The notes under the pieces are model-generated. The model ran no database searches. It was not told the origin of the DNA and saw only the letters and a list, made by a program, of their open reading frames with translations. The position numbers were made by a program, and so were the translations under genes. A stretch of 64,000 nucleotides of DNA from Veillonellales bacterium. GTDB taxonomy: Bacteria; Bacillota; Negativicutes; Veillonellales; Dialisteraceae. How positions within the stretch are numbered: the first letter of the stretch is position 1; every line of letters starts with the position of its first letter. Location: positions 434,001 to 498,000 of the forward strand of contig CALXPQ010000001.1 of the NCBI GenBank assembly GCA_944390485.1, read 5' to 3'. This document shows positions 32,779-41,643 of the stretch, one piece after another.

Positions 32779-33219
32779 CTATCCCTCCGTCTGAATCCGC
32801 ACCTTCGGGATGACCGTCCGGTCTCCCGCACCGTCCCGCCAGGTGAGCGCCCACGCATGCCCGTCCTTCCGGACCGCCTGCTCCAGATACCACGGGCGGA
32901 GCGAGGCCGCTTTCCGGATGACCGCGTCGGCGGTCTTCTTTTCTTCCGCCGAGAACAGCGCCTCCGGCGGCGCTTCCCGGAGCGTCAGCGCTGATGCGCC
33001 GGCCGTCCCGTAGGCAAAGTAGACCGAAGGGACCACGGGCCCGCAGGCCCACGCCTCGAAATCATCGTCGAAGCAGGGCGCGCTGAAGGCCGCATAGAAT
33101 GCCGTCTGCAGGCAGTACAGGATCTTCTGGAGCTGCCAGGGATTGACCGGCGTCCCTTCTTCCGTACAGAAATACAGCACGTACCGCGCTGCGTCTTTTG
33201 CGTCTCTCACCGCCGTCAC
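32779..33219 (-). CDS. Panacea/SocA-type (DUF4065) domain protein, putative antitoxin
   Basis: The 146-residue protein shows the DUF4065 core: ARYVLYFC, PVNPWQLQKILYCLQTAFYA, then FEAWACGPVVPSVYFAYG, and a terminal WALTWRDG-like strand. This domain occurs in antitoxins such as SocA and PanA that neutralise varied toxins encoded next door. The start is GTG 33219; a second GTG at 33210 is possible, and the Shine-Dalgarno AAGGA fits the two about equally. It is first in a two-gene unit that has its own extended -10 promoter and terminator. Confidence 0.82.
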   Translation of the reverse strand: MTAVRDAKDAARYVLYFCTEEGTPVNPWQLQKILYCLQTAFYAAFSAPCFDDDFEAWACGPVVPSVYFAYGTAGASALTLREAPPEALFSAEEKKTADAVIRKAASLRPWYLEQAVRKDGHAWALTWRDGAGDRTVIPKVRIQTEG

Positions 33220-33235
33220 CGTCCTTTTTATCTGT

Positions 33236-33244
33236 ATTATATCA
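33236..33244 (-). promoter_or_regulatory. Extended -10 promoter of the Panacea unit
   Basis: TGATATAAT on the minus strand (TATAAT at 33241-33236), about 16 bases before the GTG start, giving a very short leader. No good -35 box. Confidence 0.55.
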
Positions 33245-33263
33245 CTGCCGCCGGCCAGAAAGC

Positions 33264-33298
33264 GGCACGCAAAAAGCCGCCCTGTCCGGACGGCTCCG
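33264..33298 (-). terminator. Terminator of the 3D-domain gene
   Basis: Minus-strand AGCCGTCC, GGAC loop, AGGGCGGCT followed by TTTTTG. Confidence 0.8.
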
Positions 33299-33300
33299 AT

Positions 33301-34527
33301 TCACTGCACGAGATAGACATTGACCCGGCGGTTGCCCCAGCGGTACGCCTGGTCGAGATCATCCACGCCCACGTCGACGATCTGCCCGTTGATGCCGCCT
33401 CCGATATCATCGGCGAGCGCATAGCCGTAGCCTTCGATGAAGAGGAGGCTCCCCATGGGGATGACGTTCGGATCCACCGCGGCGTGCCCCTTGCCCGCGA
33501 TATTGCCCGACGCCGTGCGGCCCGTGCCGCCTCCGTCGTAGGGCGTATAGGCCGTGGACTGCATGCGCATCACCTTTTTGTACCGTCCCTGGAAGACGGG
33601 CGCGCTGCGCAGCTTCTGCCACACCGCCTCATTCACCGTGCCGGTGGGCTCCATGCCGCAGAAGCGCTGGAAATCCCGCACCTTCGCCGCGGTGCCGCTG
33701 CCGTAGACGCCGTCCATCGCGCCCGGCGCGAAGCCGTGGAGCGTGAGCAGGTTCTGCAGATGCGCCACCCGCATGCCGCGGTCGCCCTGCCGGAGCTCAT
33801 GGCCCCCTTTCGGCGTTTCGCTGAGCGCCTTCCAGGTCCTGTCGTCGATCTTCCCGGACACAGGGAGCCCCTTTTCCCGCTGGAAACGGCGCACAGCCTC
33901 GCGGGTCTGACTGCCGTAGACGCCGTCCGCCGCCCCGGAGAGGAATCCCGATGCCTGCAGGCGCTGCTGCGCTTCTTTCACGCGGCCGCCCCGCGCGCCC
34001 TGCGCCAGTTCGCCCTTCCCTGCGCCGCCGCTCCTGCGGAGCGCTTCCATGGTCTTCTCATCGACGATGCCGGACACCGGCAGGTCTTTCTCCTTCTGGA
34101 AGGCCCGCACCGCCCGTTCCGTCGCCGGCCCGTACACGCCGTCCGCCGTTTCCGTCAGGTATCCGCATCCCGCCAGCAGATGCTGGCACTGCGCCACTTC
34201 CGGTCCGCGGTTCCCTGCCGTGAGGAGGACGCCGCCGCCGCGCCGCTTCTCCCTGTCCTCCTTCTCGATGCGGGCGACCGTCGCTTCATCCGCCGCGCCG
34301 GTCACGCGGAGATCATGATCTTCCTGAAAAAGCGCCACGGCTTTCTCCGTTGCCGCGCCGTAATTGCCGTCCGCCGGGCGGGCGAGATAGCCCGCGTCTG
34401 TCAGGGCCTCCTGCAGCTCGGCCACCGCCGCGCCGCTCATGCCCTCGCGGAGCGTCTGCGCCGGCGCCGTCTGGACAGAAAGCAGCCACAGGAGCACCGC
34501 CGCGGACCATATATACATCCTGCGCAA
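33301..34527 (-). CDS. Secreted peptidoglycan-binding protein with C-terminal 3D domain
   Basis: The 408-residue protein has a signal peptide (MRRMYIWSAAVLLWLLSVQ, cut near APAQ), four PG_binding_1 repeats (about 29-85, 100-160, 170-228, 235-295, each ending in an FQ-kDLPVSG-type motif and a DGVYGxxT motif), and a C-terminal 3D domain (ALADDIGGGINGQIVDVGVD; three conserved Asp) like the YuiC/MltA-type lytic transglycosylase fold. It should cut or bind peptidoglycan in the periplasm. I choose TTG 34527 as start, eight bases after GGAGG; the ATG three codons later would be 17 bases away. Confidence 0.88.
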   Translation of the reverse strand: MRRMYIWSAAVLLWLLSVQTAPAQTLREGMSGAAVAELQEALTDAGYLARPADGNYGAATEKAVALFQEDHDLRVTGAADEATVARIEKEDREKRRGGGVLLTAGNRGPEVAQCQHLLAGCGYLTETADGVYGPATERAVRAFQKEKDLPVSGIVDEKTMEALRRSGGAGKGELAQGARGGRVKEAQQRLQASGFLSGAADGVYGSQTREAVRRFQREKGLPVSGKIDDRTWKALSETPKGGHELRQGDRGMRVAHLQNLLTLHGFAPGAMDGVYGSGTAAKVRDFQRFCGMEPTGTVNEAVWQKLRSAPVFQGRYKKVMRMQSTAYTPYDGGGTGRTASGNIAGKGHAAVDPNVIPMGSLLFIEGYGYALADDIGGGINGQIVDVGVDDLDQAYRWGNRRVNVYLVQ

Positions 34528-34740
34528 AAGCGTCACCTCCAAATCTGTCTTATTTTATCACCGCTTCCCATTTTTGTAAAAAATCAGGCCTTCCGAAGGC
34601 TCTTTGTCTCCACTTTTCGTGGAAATCCGGCACTATATCAGTCATTCCATGCAAAATTCATTTCTGCATCCCATCAGATTGTCCGCACCGGATGCTACTT
34701 TTCCGTCTGCTGTCCATGGGGAAAGGAATCTTCGCGCCAC

Positions 34741-34775
34741 AAAAAAGCAGGCGGCATCGCTGTCGTCTGCTTTGG
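34741..34775 (-). terminator. Terminator of trxB-nth
   Basis: Minus-strand imperfect AAGCAGACG...CGCCTGCTT hairpin followed by TTTT. Confidence 0.65.
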
Positions 34776-34777
34776 TT

Positions 34778-35416
34778 TCATTCCGTTTTCGGCGCGCTCG
34801 GGCAGATGTCCCGGAGGAAGCATCCTGCACAGTCCGGCTTCCGGGCGGAGCATACTTTCCGCCCGTGCCAGATGAGCCAGTGATGCGCCGCGGACCAGTC
34901 CTGCATGGGGATGGCTTTCTGCAGTCCTTCCTCCACTTCGAGCGGCGTCTTCCCTACCGCGAGCTTCAGCCGGTTCGACACGCGGAAGACATGCGTATCC
35001 ACCGCGATGGCCGGGTAGCCCCAGAGGACGCTCCGCACCACGTTCGCCGTCTTGCGCCCCACGCCGGGGAGCTTCGTGAGCGCATCGAAATCCTGCGGCA
35101 CTTCCCCGCCGTACTCGTCGAGCAGCATCCGGCACGTCCCCAGCAGATGCTTCGCCTTCGCGTGGTACAGTCCGCAGTCGCGGATCTCGTTTTCCAGCTC
35201 CGGCAGGGAGAGCTCGATCATCTTGGCCGGACTGTCCAGCCGCGGGAAGATGCGGTGCGTGATCACGTTCACCCGGGCGTCCGTGCACTGGGCCGAAAGC
35301 ATCACCGCCACGAGGAACGTGAAAGGATTCGTATAGTCGAGCGCGGTCTTCGTATCGCCGTAGACTTCCTTCAGGCGCCGCAGCTGCTCCTGCCGGACGG
35401 CCTTCGTCACCCTCAT
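34778..35416 (-). CDS. nth: Endonuclease III (DNA glycosylase/AP lyase)
   Basis: The 212-residue enzyme has the helix-hairpin-helix LPGVGRKTANVV with catalytic Lys, catalytic Asp in VDTHVFRVSNR and the 4Fe-4S loop C-6-C-2-C-5-C (CSARKPDCAGCFLRDIC). It removes oxidised pyrimidines in base-excision repair. Its start overlaps the trxB stop by four bases. Confidence 0.97.
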   Translation of the reverse strand: MRVTKAVRQEQLRRLKEVYGDTKTALDYTNPFTFLVAVMLSAQCTDARVNVITHRIFPRLDSPAKMIELSLPELENEIRDCGLYHAKAKHLLGTCRMLLDEYGGEVPQDFDALTKLPGVGRKTANVVRSVLWGYPAIAVDTHVFRVSNRLKLAVGKTPLEVEEGLQKAIPMQDWSAAHHWLIWHGRKVCSARKPDCAGCFLRDICPSAPKTE

Positions 35417-36330
35417 GCGTTCATCAGCAGGTACTCATGGGCTGCCAGCGCCGCTGCTGCTCCTTCGCCGGCCGCGATGATGACCTGCTTATACGGTCCG
35501 TCCGTCACGTCGCCTGCCGCAAAAAGTCCGGGCACGCTGGTATGTCCTTCTTTATCCGTCACGATCTCGCCGGCGCGGTTCTTCTCCACCTCCGGCGGCA
35601 GGAATCCGCTGTTCGGGAGGCCGCCCGCCTCGACGAAGCAGCCGTCCACTGCGAGCGACGCCGTCTCCCCGGTCGCCGTATACCGCACCGCCACGGACTC
35701 CACGCGCTTTTCGCCCTCGATGCGTTCCGGCACGCATCCCGTGAGCACTTCGATATTGTCATGCTCTTTCATGCGCGCGACGAGGATCTCCTGCGCGCGG
35801 ATGCGGCTCCGCACGAGCAGGTAGACTTTCGGGCAGATCACGGACAGCTCGATGGCCGCCTGCACGGCGCTGTCGCCGCCGCCCACGACCGCCACCGTCT
35901 TGCCTTTATAGAACGGCCCGTCGCAGGTCGCGCAGTAGCTCACGCCCCGGCCGGTGAAGGCCGCCTCGCCGGGGATGTCCAGCGTGCGGCTCCGCTTCCC
36001 CGCCGTGACGATGCAGGCCCGCCCGGTCATGTCCTGCCCGTCGTCCAGATGGACGAGGAACGTGCCGTCGCTCTGTCTGGTGAGCGTCTCCACCTGCGCG
36101 ACTTCGAAATCCACCGGATACTGGCGCACATGGGCCTCCATCTTTTCCGCCAGTTCGAAGCCGGAGATCGTCGGGAAGCCCAGATAATTCTCGATCTCAT
36201 TCGTCAGCAGGATCTGCCCGCCGAAATCGGTGGTGATGACCACGGCGCGGAGTTCCTTCCGTGCCGCGTACAGCGCGGCGTTCATCCCTGCCGGGCCGCC
36301 GCCGATGATGATGACGTCATAGTCCTTCAT
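35413..36330 (-). CDS. trxB: Thioredoxin reductase
   Basis: The 305-residue flavoprotein has the FAD motif IIGGGPAGMNAALYA, the redox CATC pair (SYCATCDGPF), the NADPH motif VVGGGDSAVQAA and C-terminal GLFAAGDVTDGPYKQV. It reduces thioredoxin with NADPH. It is co-transcribed with nth. Confidence 0.97.
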   Translation of the reverse strand: MKDYDVIIIGGGPAGMNAALYAARKELRAVVITTDFGGQILLTNEIENYLGFPTISGFELAEKMEAHVRQYPVDFEVAQVETLTRQSDGTFLVHLDDGQDMTGRACIVTAGKRSRTLDIPGEAAFTGRGVSYCATCDGPFYKGKTVAVVGGGDSAVQAAIELSVICPKVYLLVRSRIRAQEILVARMKEHDNIEVLTGCVPERIEGEKRVESVAVRYTATGETASLAVDGCFVEAGGLPNSGFLPPEVEKNRAGEIVTDKEGHTSVPGLFAAGDVTDGPYKQVIIAAGEGAAAALAAHEYLLMNA

Positions 36331-36378
36331 TGCGTTCCTCCTTCTACTATATTGAAAATTTTCGTTTTATCTGTTTCT

Positions 36379-36407
36379 ATTATATCGGACATCGGACAAA
36401 ACTGCAA
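36379..36407 (-). promoter_or_regulatory. trxB-nth promoter
   Basis: TTGCAG (36407-36402), 17-base spacer, TATAAT (36384-36379) on the minus strand. Confidence 0.7.
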
Positions 36408-36422
36408 TGCGTGCAGACCGGC

Positions 36423-38054
36423 TCAGAGCCCGGCGTGCTCGCCGATGAATTCCCGGAGGATCGAATGATCCGGCACGAACCGCTCGTCCAGCTCTGCGAA
36501 AGGCATGAGGAACGTGAGAAGCCGCTGCGCTTCCGCATACTGGCTGCTTTCCCTCCCGATCGCCCGGAGCAGGGGCAGCGCCTTTTTCTTCAGCACCGGC
36601 AGCTCATAGAGGAGCGCCGTGTTGAACGTCTCCTCCGCCCGCCCCTGGAAAAGGAAAATGTTCTCTTCCTCGCCGCGGCGCACCCGGTTCCACGAGGCGA
36701 GCGTCTCTTCCGCCGTCATGCCCCGCGTGCGCGCGTCCCGCACCATGCGCCGGAGCAGGCGCGTGTCCGTGGTGGAGATGCGGTTATGGTTGTTGATGGA
36801 GAGCTGCGTCAGCGCGCCCAGATAGATGTGCATGCACTGGTAGCCCGGCACGAAATGGGTGAGCTCCGGATTCAGCGCGTGGAGCCCCTCCACCATCACA
36901 GGCTGGTCGCGGCCCAGCTGAAATTCCTCTTCGCTCCAGCTGCGCTTACCCGTCTTGAAATCGAAGCGCGGCAGGCGGATGCGGCGGCCCTCCAGCAGTT
37001 CGCCCATCAGCTCCTGGAAGAGCTCCACGTCGAGGGCGGACAGATTTTCATAATTGACGTTCTCGTCCTCGGTCCTCTCTTTATAGAAATCGTCCAGGGA
37101 GACCATCACCGGCCGGACGCCGTTCACCCAGAGCTGGATGATGAGCCGGTTCATGAACGTCGTCTTCCCCGCCGACGACGGCCCGGCGATGCACACGAGG
37201 CGGATCTTCGGCTGCTGGCTGCAGATCTGGTCCGCCAGATGGCCGAGGCTCTTTTCATGGCGCGCTTCCGCCATGGCGATGAGATGGCGGATGGAGCCGT
37301 CCTCGATGGCCCGGTTCAGTTCCGCCACATCGCGGCATCCGATGATCTCGCCCCATTCCTCCGCCTCGAGGAAGACTTTCGCAAAAAGAGGCTCTTCTTT
37401 ATAGCGGCCGATGGTCTGCTCGCCCTGCGCGGGAAACCGCAGCAGGAACCCCGGCGCATACGGCGCGAGACAGAACGCGCGGAGGCATCCCATATGGGGC
37501 AGCATGGGGCCGAAATAATAATCGGTGACCGTGCCGCAGCGATACACGCCGAAGCTGGTGAAGGGATGCTTCGCCAGCATGTCCGCTTCTTCCGTGCGTC
37601 CTTTTTCCCGCAGGAATTGCAGCACGTCCTCCCATTCGAGCCGCACCTGTCGGATGGGGCGCTGCTCCTCCGCGATGGCCTGCATGGCCGTCTCCAGCCG
37701 GGCCAGCTCGCCCGCCAGGGGAATGTGCCCGTCCGGGAAGCGGCAGTACAGCCCGTTCCCCAGCGAATGCTTCACCTGTACGTCCGCCTCCGGGCCGTAC
37801 ACCTCCTGCACGGCACAGACGAGGAGCATGATGAGCGTCCGCTGATATGCCAGATAGCCGTGCTTCGACGCGAGCGGCACCCACGCGACGGACGCTCCGT
37901 CCGGCAGCGGCGTCTGGAAATCCAGAATATCCCCGCCGCAGTCCGCGAGCACCGCGTCCTCCGATACCGCTTCCCCGTGGAGCTGCCGCCACAGGTCGCC
38001 GGCGGTGCTGCCCGCAGGCAGGCTGTGTGTTTTCCCTTCGCAGAAAATATGCAT
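36423..38054 (-). CDS. Nucleoside (uridine) kinase-like protein with N-terminal TGS/ThrRS-like region
   Basis: The 543-residue protein combines a TGS-like N-terminus (about 1-65), a ThrRS second-additional-domain-like part (about 70-240: the GNGLYCRFPDG and HPFTSFGVYRCG regions) and a C-terminal P-loop kinase (IAGPSSAGKTTFMNRL, VSLDDFY, VEGLHALN) of the uridine kinase type. Such proteins occur in Firmicutes; they probably phosphorylate a nucleoside, but the role of the tRNA-synthetase-like part is unknown. ATG 38054 is chosen because GGAGGG lies eight bases upstream. Confidence 0.88.
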   Translation of the reverse strand: MHIFCEGKTHSLPAGSTAGDLWRQLHGEAVSEDAVLADCGGDILDFQTPLPDGASVAWVPLASKHGYLAYQRTLIMLLVCAVQEVYGPEADVQVKHSLGNGLYCRFPDGHIPLAGELARLETAMQAIAEEQRPIRQVRLEWEDVLQFLREKGRTEEADMLAKHPFTSFGVYRCGTVTDYYFGPMLPHMGCLRAFCLAPYAPGFLLRFPAQGEQTIGRYKEEPLFAKVFLEAEEWGEIIGCRDVAELNRAIEDGSIRHLIAMAEARHEKSLGHLADQICSQQPKIRLVCIAGPSSAGKTTFMNRLIIQLWVNGVRPVMVSLDDFYKERTEDENVNYENLSALDVELFQELMGELLEGRRIRLPRFDFKTGKRSWSEEEFQLGRDQPVMVEGLHALNPELTHFVPGYQCMHIYLGALTQLSINNHNRISTTDTRLLRRMVRDARTRGMTAEETLASWNRVRRGEEENIFLFQGRAEETFNTALLYELPVLKKKALPLLRAIGRESSQYAEAQRLLTFLMPFAELDERFVPDHSILREFIGEHAGL

Positions 38055-38174
38055 CGCATGTCCCTCCATCCTGAATCGTTCCGGGTATGTCCGGCTTTTT
38101 CCCTTTGTCTTTATGATACAATAGAAGAAAAGGAAAACCGAATAAAAAACAGCATTTCAGAAAGGAGATCTGTC

Positions 38175-38882
38175 ATGAATTCCTATGATGACGCCAATGT
38201 CATGGACCGCGGCCTGTCCATCAACATGCCCGGCCTCATGAAAGATGTGTACGCATGGATGGCCATCGCGCTCCTCATCACCGGCGCGACCGCCTACAAT
38301 GCGGCGCAGAGCCCGTTCCTGCTCTCGCTGCTCCTCGGCAGCCGCCTCACCATGTGGGGGCTCCTCATCGCCACGGTCGCCCTGGTGTGGCACCTCTCGT
38401 CCGCCGTGAGCCGCATGTCGCTCAAGACGGCCTCTACCGTATTCATCATCTATTCCATCCTGAACGGCCTCACGATGGCCTCGGTCTTCATCGTCTACAC
38501 GATGACCTCCATCGCGAGCGTCTTCTTCGTCACGGCGGGCACCTTCGCCGTCATGTCCGTGTACGGCACGGTGACGAAAGCCGATCTGTCCCGCATGGGC
38601 AATCTGTGCCTCATGGGGCTCTTCGGCCTGATCCTCGCGACGATCGTCAATTTCTTCTTCGAGAGCTCCATGCTGGACCTGCTCCTCTCGTACGCGGGCA
38701 TCCTGATCTTCACCGGGCTCACCGCTTATGACACCCAGCAGATCCGCCGCATCGCCGAGACGCACGACATGGGCGCCACCGATGAAGGCCAGAAGATCGC
38801 TCTCATCGGCGCGCTCTCCCTGTACCTCGACTTCATCAACCTGTTCCTGTACCTGCTCCGCATCGCCGGAGACCGGAAATAA
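38175..38882 (+). CDS. Bax inhibitor-1 / YccA-family membrane protein
   Basis: The 235-residue product has seven membrane spans and the BI-1 features: YAWMAIALLITGATAY near the N-terminus, ILNGLTMASVF, LIFTGLTAYDTQQIRRI and the C-terminal SLYLDFINLFLYLLRI. Bacterial members form pH-sensitive calcium-leak channels or act in membrane protein quality control. AAAGGAG precedes ATG 38175, and a TGATACAAT extended -10 lies about 50 bases upstream. It is divergent from the nucleoside kinase. Confidence 0.93.
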   Translation: MNSYDDANVMDRGLSINMPGLMKDVYAWMAIALLITGATAYNAAQSPFLLSLLLGSRLTMWGLLIATVALVWHLSSAVSRMSLKTASTVFIIYSILNGLTMASVFIVYTMTSIASVFFVTAGTFAVMSVYGTVTKADLSRMGNLCLMGLFGLILATIVNFFFESSMLDLLLSYAGILIFTGLTAYDTQQIRRIAETHDMGATDEGQKIALIGALSLYLDFINLFLYLLRIAGDRK

Positions 38883-38890
38883 CAGAGACC

Positions 38891-38935
38891 GCAGAAATCC
38901 CGCTTCCTTCTCAAGAGGAGGCGGGATTTCTGCGT
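38891..38935. repeat. Long perfect inverted repeat without U-tract
   Basis: Arms CGCAGAAATCCCGC and GCGGGATTTCTGCG flank a loop of about 18 bases just after the Bax-inhibitor gene. There is no T-run, so it is not a standard terminator; it may be a processing or mRNA-end-stabilising hairpin. Confidence 0.6.
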
Positions 38936-38956
38936 CCGCGGTGCTGGCAAATGCGC

Positions 38957-38996
38957 ATAAAAAAGCCCGGAGGGCATTCCGCCTTCCGGGCTTTTA
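38957..38996. terminator. Bidirectional terminator between the BI-1 gene and leuS
   Basis: AAAAAGCCCGGAGGGC, ATTCC loop, GCCTTCCGGGCTTTT, usable in both directions. Confidence 0.9.
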
Positions 38997-39009
38997 TCGG
39001 TGTATGGAA

Positions 39010-41475
39010 TTATTTCACGACGAGGTTCACGACGCGGCGCGGCACGACGATACATTTCACGAGGGTCTTGCCTTCGAGATGCTTCGCCAGTTCCGGCAGC
39101 GCTTTCGCCTTTTCCGCGATGTCTTCCCTGGACATTTCCACCGGCACGGTCATGGTGGCGCGGACTTTGCCGTTCACCTGGACGGCCAGCTCCACTTCGT
39201 CCACCGTGAGGGCGCTCTTGTCCACTTCCGGCCATTTCACGTCGTGGACGCTCTGTTCCGGTTCATCCAGATGCTGCCACAGCTCTTCCGTGATGTGCGG
39301 CACGAAGGGCGCAAGCAGGATCAGCAGGTTCCGCACGAGCTCCCGCGCGCAGGCCTCATGGATGGAGTCATGTTTCTCCACATAGAGGTACATGGCGTTC
39401 ACCAGTTCCATGATGGAGCTGATGGCGGTATTGAAATTGAACTTCCCGTCCAGATCTTCCGTCACCTTGGCGATGGTCTGATGCAGGCGGCGGCGCAGGC
39501 TCTTTTCGTCTTCATTGAGTTCCGGCGCCGAGGTCTTCGAGAGATCCATGTAGCGTCCCACGATGGCCCACACGCGTTTCAGGAAGCGGTAAGAGCCTTC
39601 CACGCCCTGATCGCTCCAGGCGAGATCCTTCTCCGGCGGCGCCGTGAAGAGGATGAAGAGACGGGCCGTATCGGCGCCGTACTTCCCGACGATCTCTTCC
39701 GGGCTGACCACATTGCCTACGGACTTCGACATCTTGCCGCCGTCTTTCAGCACCATGCCCTGGCAGAGCAGATTGGTGAAAGGCTCCGGATCACGCACGA
39801 GGCCTTCGTCCTGCAGGACTTTCATGAAGAAGCGGGAATAGAGCAGATGCAGGATGGCGTGCTCGATGCCGCCGATGTACTGATCCACCGGCATCCAGTA
39901 ATCCGCCTTCTCCCGGTCGAACGGCTTGTCCGCGTTCTGCGGGTCTGCATAGCGGAGGAAATACCAGGACGAATCGATGAACGTATCCATGGTGTCCGTC
40001 TCGCGGACCGCATCGGCGCCGCACTTCGGGCATTTGCAGTGGAGGAACTTCTCGCTGGTCTCGAGCGGGGACGTCGCGCCCGCCACGAAATCCACGTCCT
40101 TCGGCAGCACCACCGGCAGATCTTCTTCCGGCACGAGCACCGGGCCGCAGTGCGGGCAGTTGATGATCGGGATCGGGCAGCCCCAGTAGCGCTGGCGGGA
40201 GATCAGCCAGTCGCGGAGTCGGTAGTTGACCTTCTCTTCGCCGATGCCCATCTCTTCCAGCTTCTTCGTGATGGCTTTCCGCCCTTCCGCGGAGGAGAGG
40301 CCGGTGAATTCGCCGGAATCGACGAGATGGCCGTCCGTATGGTAGGCGTTGTCCATATCTGCCAGCACGAGGCTGTTGTCGTCATTCTGGACGACGAGCT
40401 TCACAGGCAGATCGTATTTCTTCGCGAACGCCCAGTCGCGTTCGTCGTGGGCCGGTACGGCCATGACCGCGCCGGTGCCGTATTCGTAGAGGACGTAATT
40501 CGCGATCCAGATCGGCACGCGTTCGCCCGTGAACGGATGGAGCGCGTAGCTGCCGGTGAACATGCCCAGCTTCTCCGCCGCTTCAGACGTGCGGTCGATG
40601 TCGTTTTCATTTTTGACCGTATTGATGAATTCACGGATCTTGTCCGCTTCCGGGTTGCCTTCAATGAGTTTCGGCACCAGCGGATGTTCCGGCGCGAGCA
40701 CCATGTAGGTCACGCCGTAGAGCGTATCCACGCGGGTGGTGTAGACCGGGATCGTCTCGTCCATGCCTTCGACCTTGAAGGAGAACTGCGTGCCCGTGGA
40801 GCGGCCGATCCAGTTGCGCTGCATCGTCTTGACGCGCTCCGGCCATCCCGGCATGTGATCCAGATCGGCCAACAGGCGGTCGGCATAGGCGGTGATCTTC
40901 AGGAACCACTGGGAGAGGTCCTTCTTCACGACCGGCGTCTTGCAGCGCCAGCAGCGTCCTTCCTCGACCTGTTCATTTGCAAGGACCGTATGGCAGCTTT
41001 CGCACCAGTTGACCTTCGCTTCCTTCTTGTAGGCGAGGCCGCGCTTGTAGAAGATCTCGAAAAGTTTCTGCGTGTGTTTGTAATAATCTTCCCGGCAGGT
41101 GAGCACCTTGCGGTCCCAGTCATAGGACAGGCCCAGTTCTTCCTGCTGACGGGTCATATTGTCGATATTGGAATAGGTCCATTCCGCCGGCGGGATGCCG
41201 TGCTTGATCGCCGCGTTTTCCGCAGGCATGCCGAAAGCGTCGAATCCCATCGGATGGAGCACATTGTAGCCCTGCATCTTCTTGAAGCGGGCGATCACGT
41301 CGCCGATGGAGTAGTTTCTCACATGGCCCATGTGGAGATTGCCCGACGGATACGGGAACATTTCCAGCACGTAATACTTTTTCTTGTTCGGATCTTCCTT
41401 CACCGCGAAAGCATCCGTTTCCTTCCAGATCTTCTGCCATTTTTTCTCGATCTGCTGAGGAACGTATTTTTCCAT
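39010..41475 (-). CDS. leuS: Leucyl-tRNA synthetase
   Basis: The 821-residue class I enzyme has [13 protein letters not shown], an inserted CP1 editing domain (about 220-420), zinc-binding [14 protein letters not shown] with [15 protein letters not shown] and the C-terminal domain. It charges tRNA-Leu. ATG 41475 follows GGAAGGTGA; the ATG five codons earlier is part of that ribosome site. It has a consensus promoter and no T-box. Confidence 0.98.
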   Translation of the reverse strand: MEKYVPQQIEKKWQKIWKETDAFAVKEDPNKKKYYVLEMFPYPSGNLHMGHVRNYSIGDVIARFKKMQGYNVLHPMGFDAFGMPAENAAIKHGIPPAEWTYSNIDNMTRQQEELGLSYDWDRKVLTCREDYYKHTQKLFEIFYKRGLAYKKEAKVNWCESCHTVLANEQVEEGRCWRCKTPVVKKDLSQWFLKITAYADRLLADLDHMPGWPERVKTMQRNWIGRSTGTQFSFKVEGMDETIPVYTTRVDTLYGVTYMVLAPEHPLVPKLIEGNPEADKIREFINTVKNENDIDRTSEAAEKLGMFTGSYALHPFTGERVPIWIANYVLYEYGTGAVMAVPAHDERDWAFAKKYDLPVKLVVQNDDNSLVLADMDNAYHTDGHLVDSGEFTGLSSAEGRKAITKKLEEMGIGEEKVNYRLRDWLISRQRYWGCPIPIINCPHCGPVLVPEEDLPVVLPKDVDFVAGATSPLETSEKFLHCKCPKCGADAVRETDTMDTFIDSSWYFLRYADPQNADKPFDREKADYWMPVDQYIGGIEHAILHLLYSRFFMKVLQDEGLVRDPEPFTNLLCQGMVLKDGGKMSKSVGNVVSPEEIVGKYGADTARLFILFTAPPEKDLAWSDQGVEGSYRFLKRVWAIVGRYMDLSKTSAPELNEDEKSLRRRLHQTIAKVTEDLDGKFNFNTAISSIMELVNAMYLYVEKHDSIHEACARELVRNLLILLAPFVPHITEELWQHLDEPEQSVHDVKWPEVDKSALTVDEVELAVQVNGKVRATMTVPVEMSREDIAEKAKALPELAKHLEGKTLVKCIVVPRRVVNLVVK

Positions 41476-41549
41476 ACACTCACCTTCCATATCTGTGGAA
41501 ATCCCGGCAGCGCCTGTTTCCGCTATGATTTTTAAGTATATCAGTTTCC

Positions 41550-41578
41550 ATTATAATATGCGGCCCGGGGAGCGTCAA
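41550..41578 (-). promoter_or_regulatory. leuS promoter
   Basis: TTGACG (41578-41573), 17-base spacer, TATAAT (41555-41550) on the minus strand. Confidence 0.85.
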
Positions 41579-41643
41579 ACAGAAAGAGGAAAAGCGCCGG
41601 CCTTTCCCCTTTTCTCTGTCTTTCAGTCTGCTTTCCGCCCGCT

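Noticed and set aside
33300..34520. Tandem repeats suggesting a CRISPR array or minisatellite
   Set aside because: The repetition is at protein level, from four peptidoglycan-binding modules; the DNA copies diverge and there are no spacers.
36330..38168. Long plus-strand open frame upstream of the Bax-inhibitor gene
   Set aside because: It is antisense to the nucleoside kinase; the real gene starts at 38175 behind a good ribosome site.
38728..41535. Very long plus-strand open frame opposite leuS
   Set aside because: It mirrors leuS codon for codon in GC-rich DNA, lacks recognisable domains and is His/Arg/Asp-rich in the way antisense frames are.
41476..41560. Possible T-box before leuS
   Set aside because: The leader is short and has no T-box sequence or terminator; the T-box in this window belongs to the TrpP-ECF operon.
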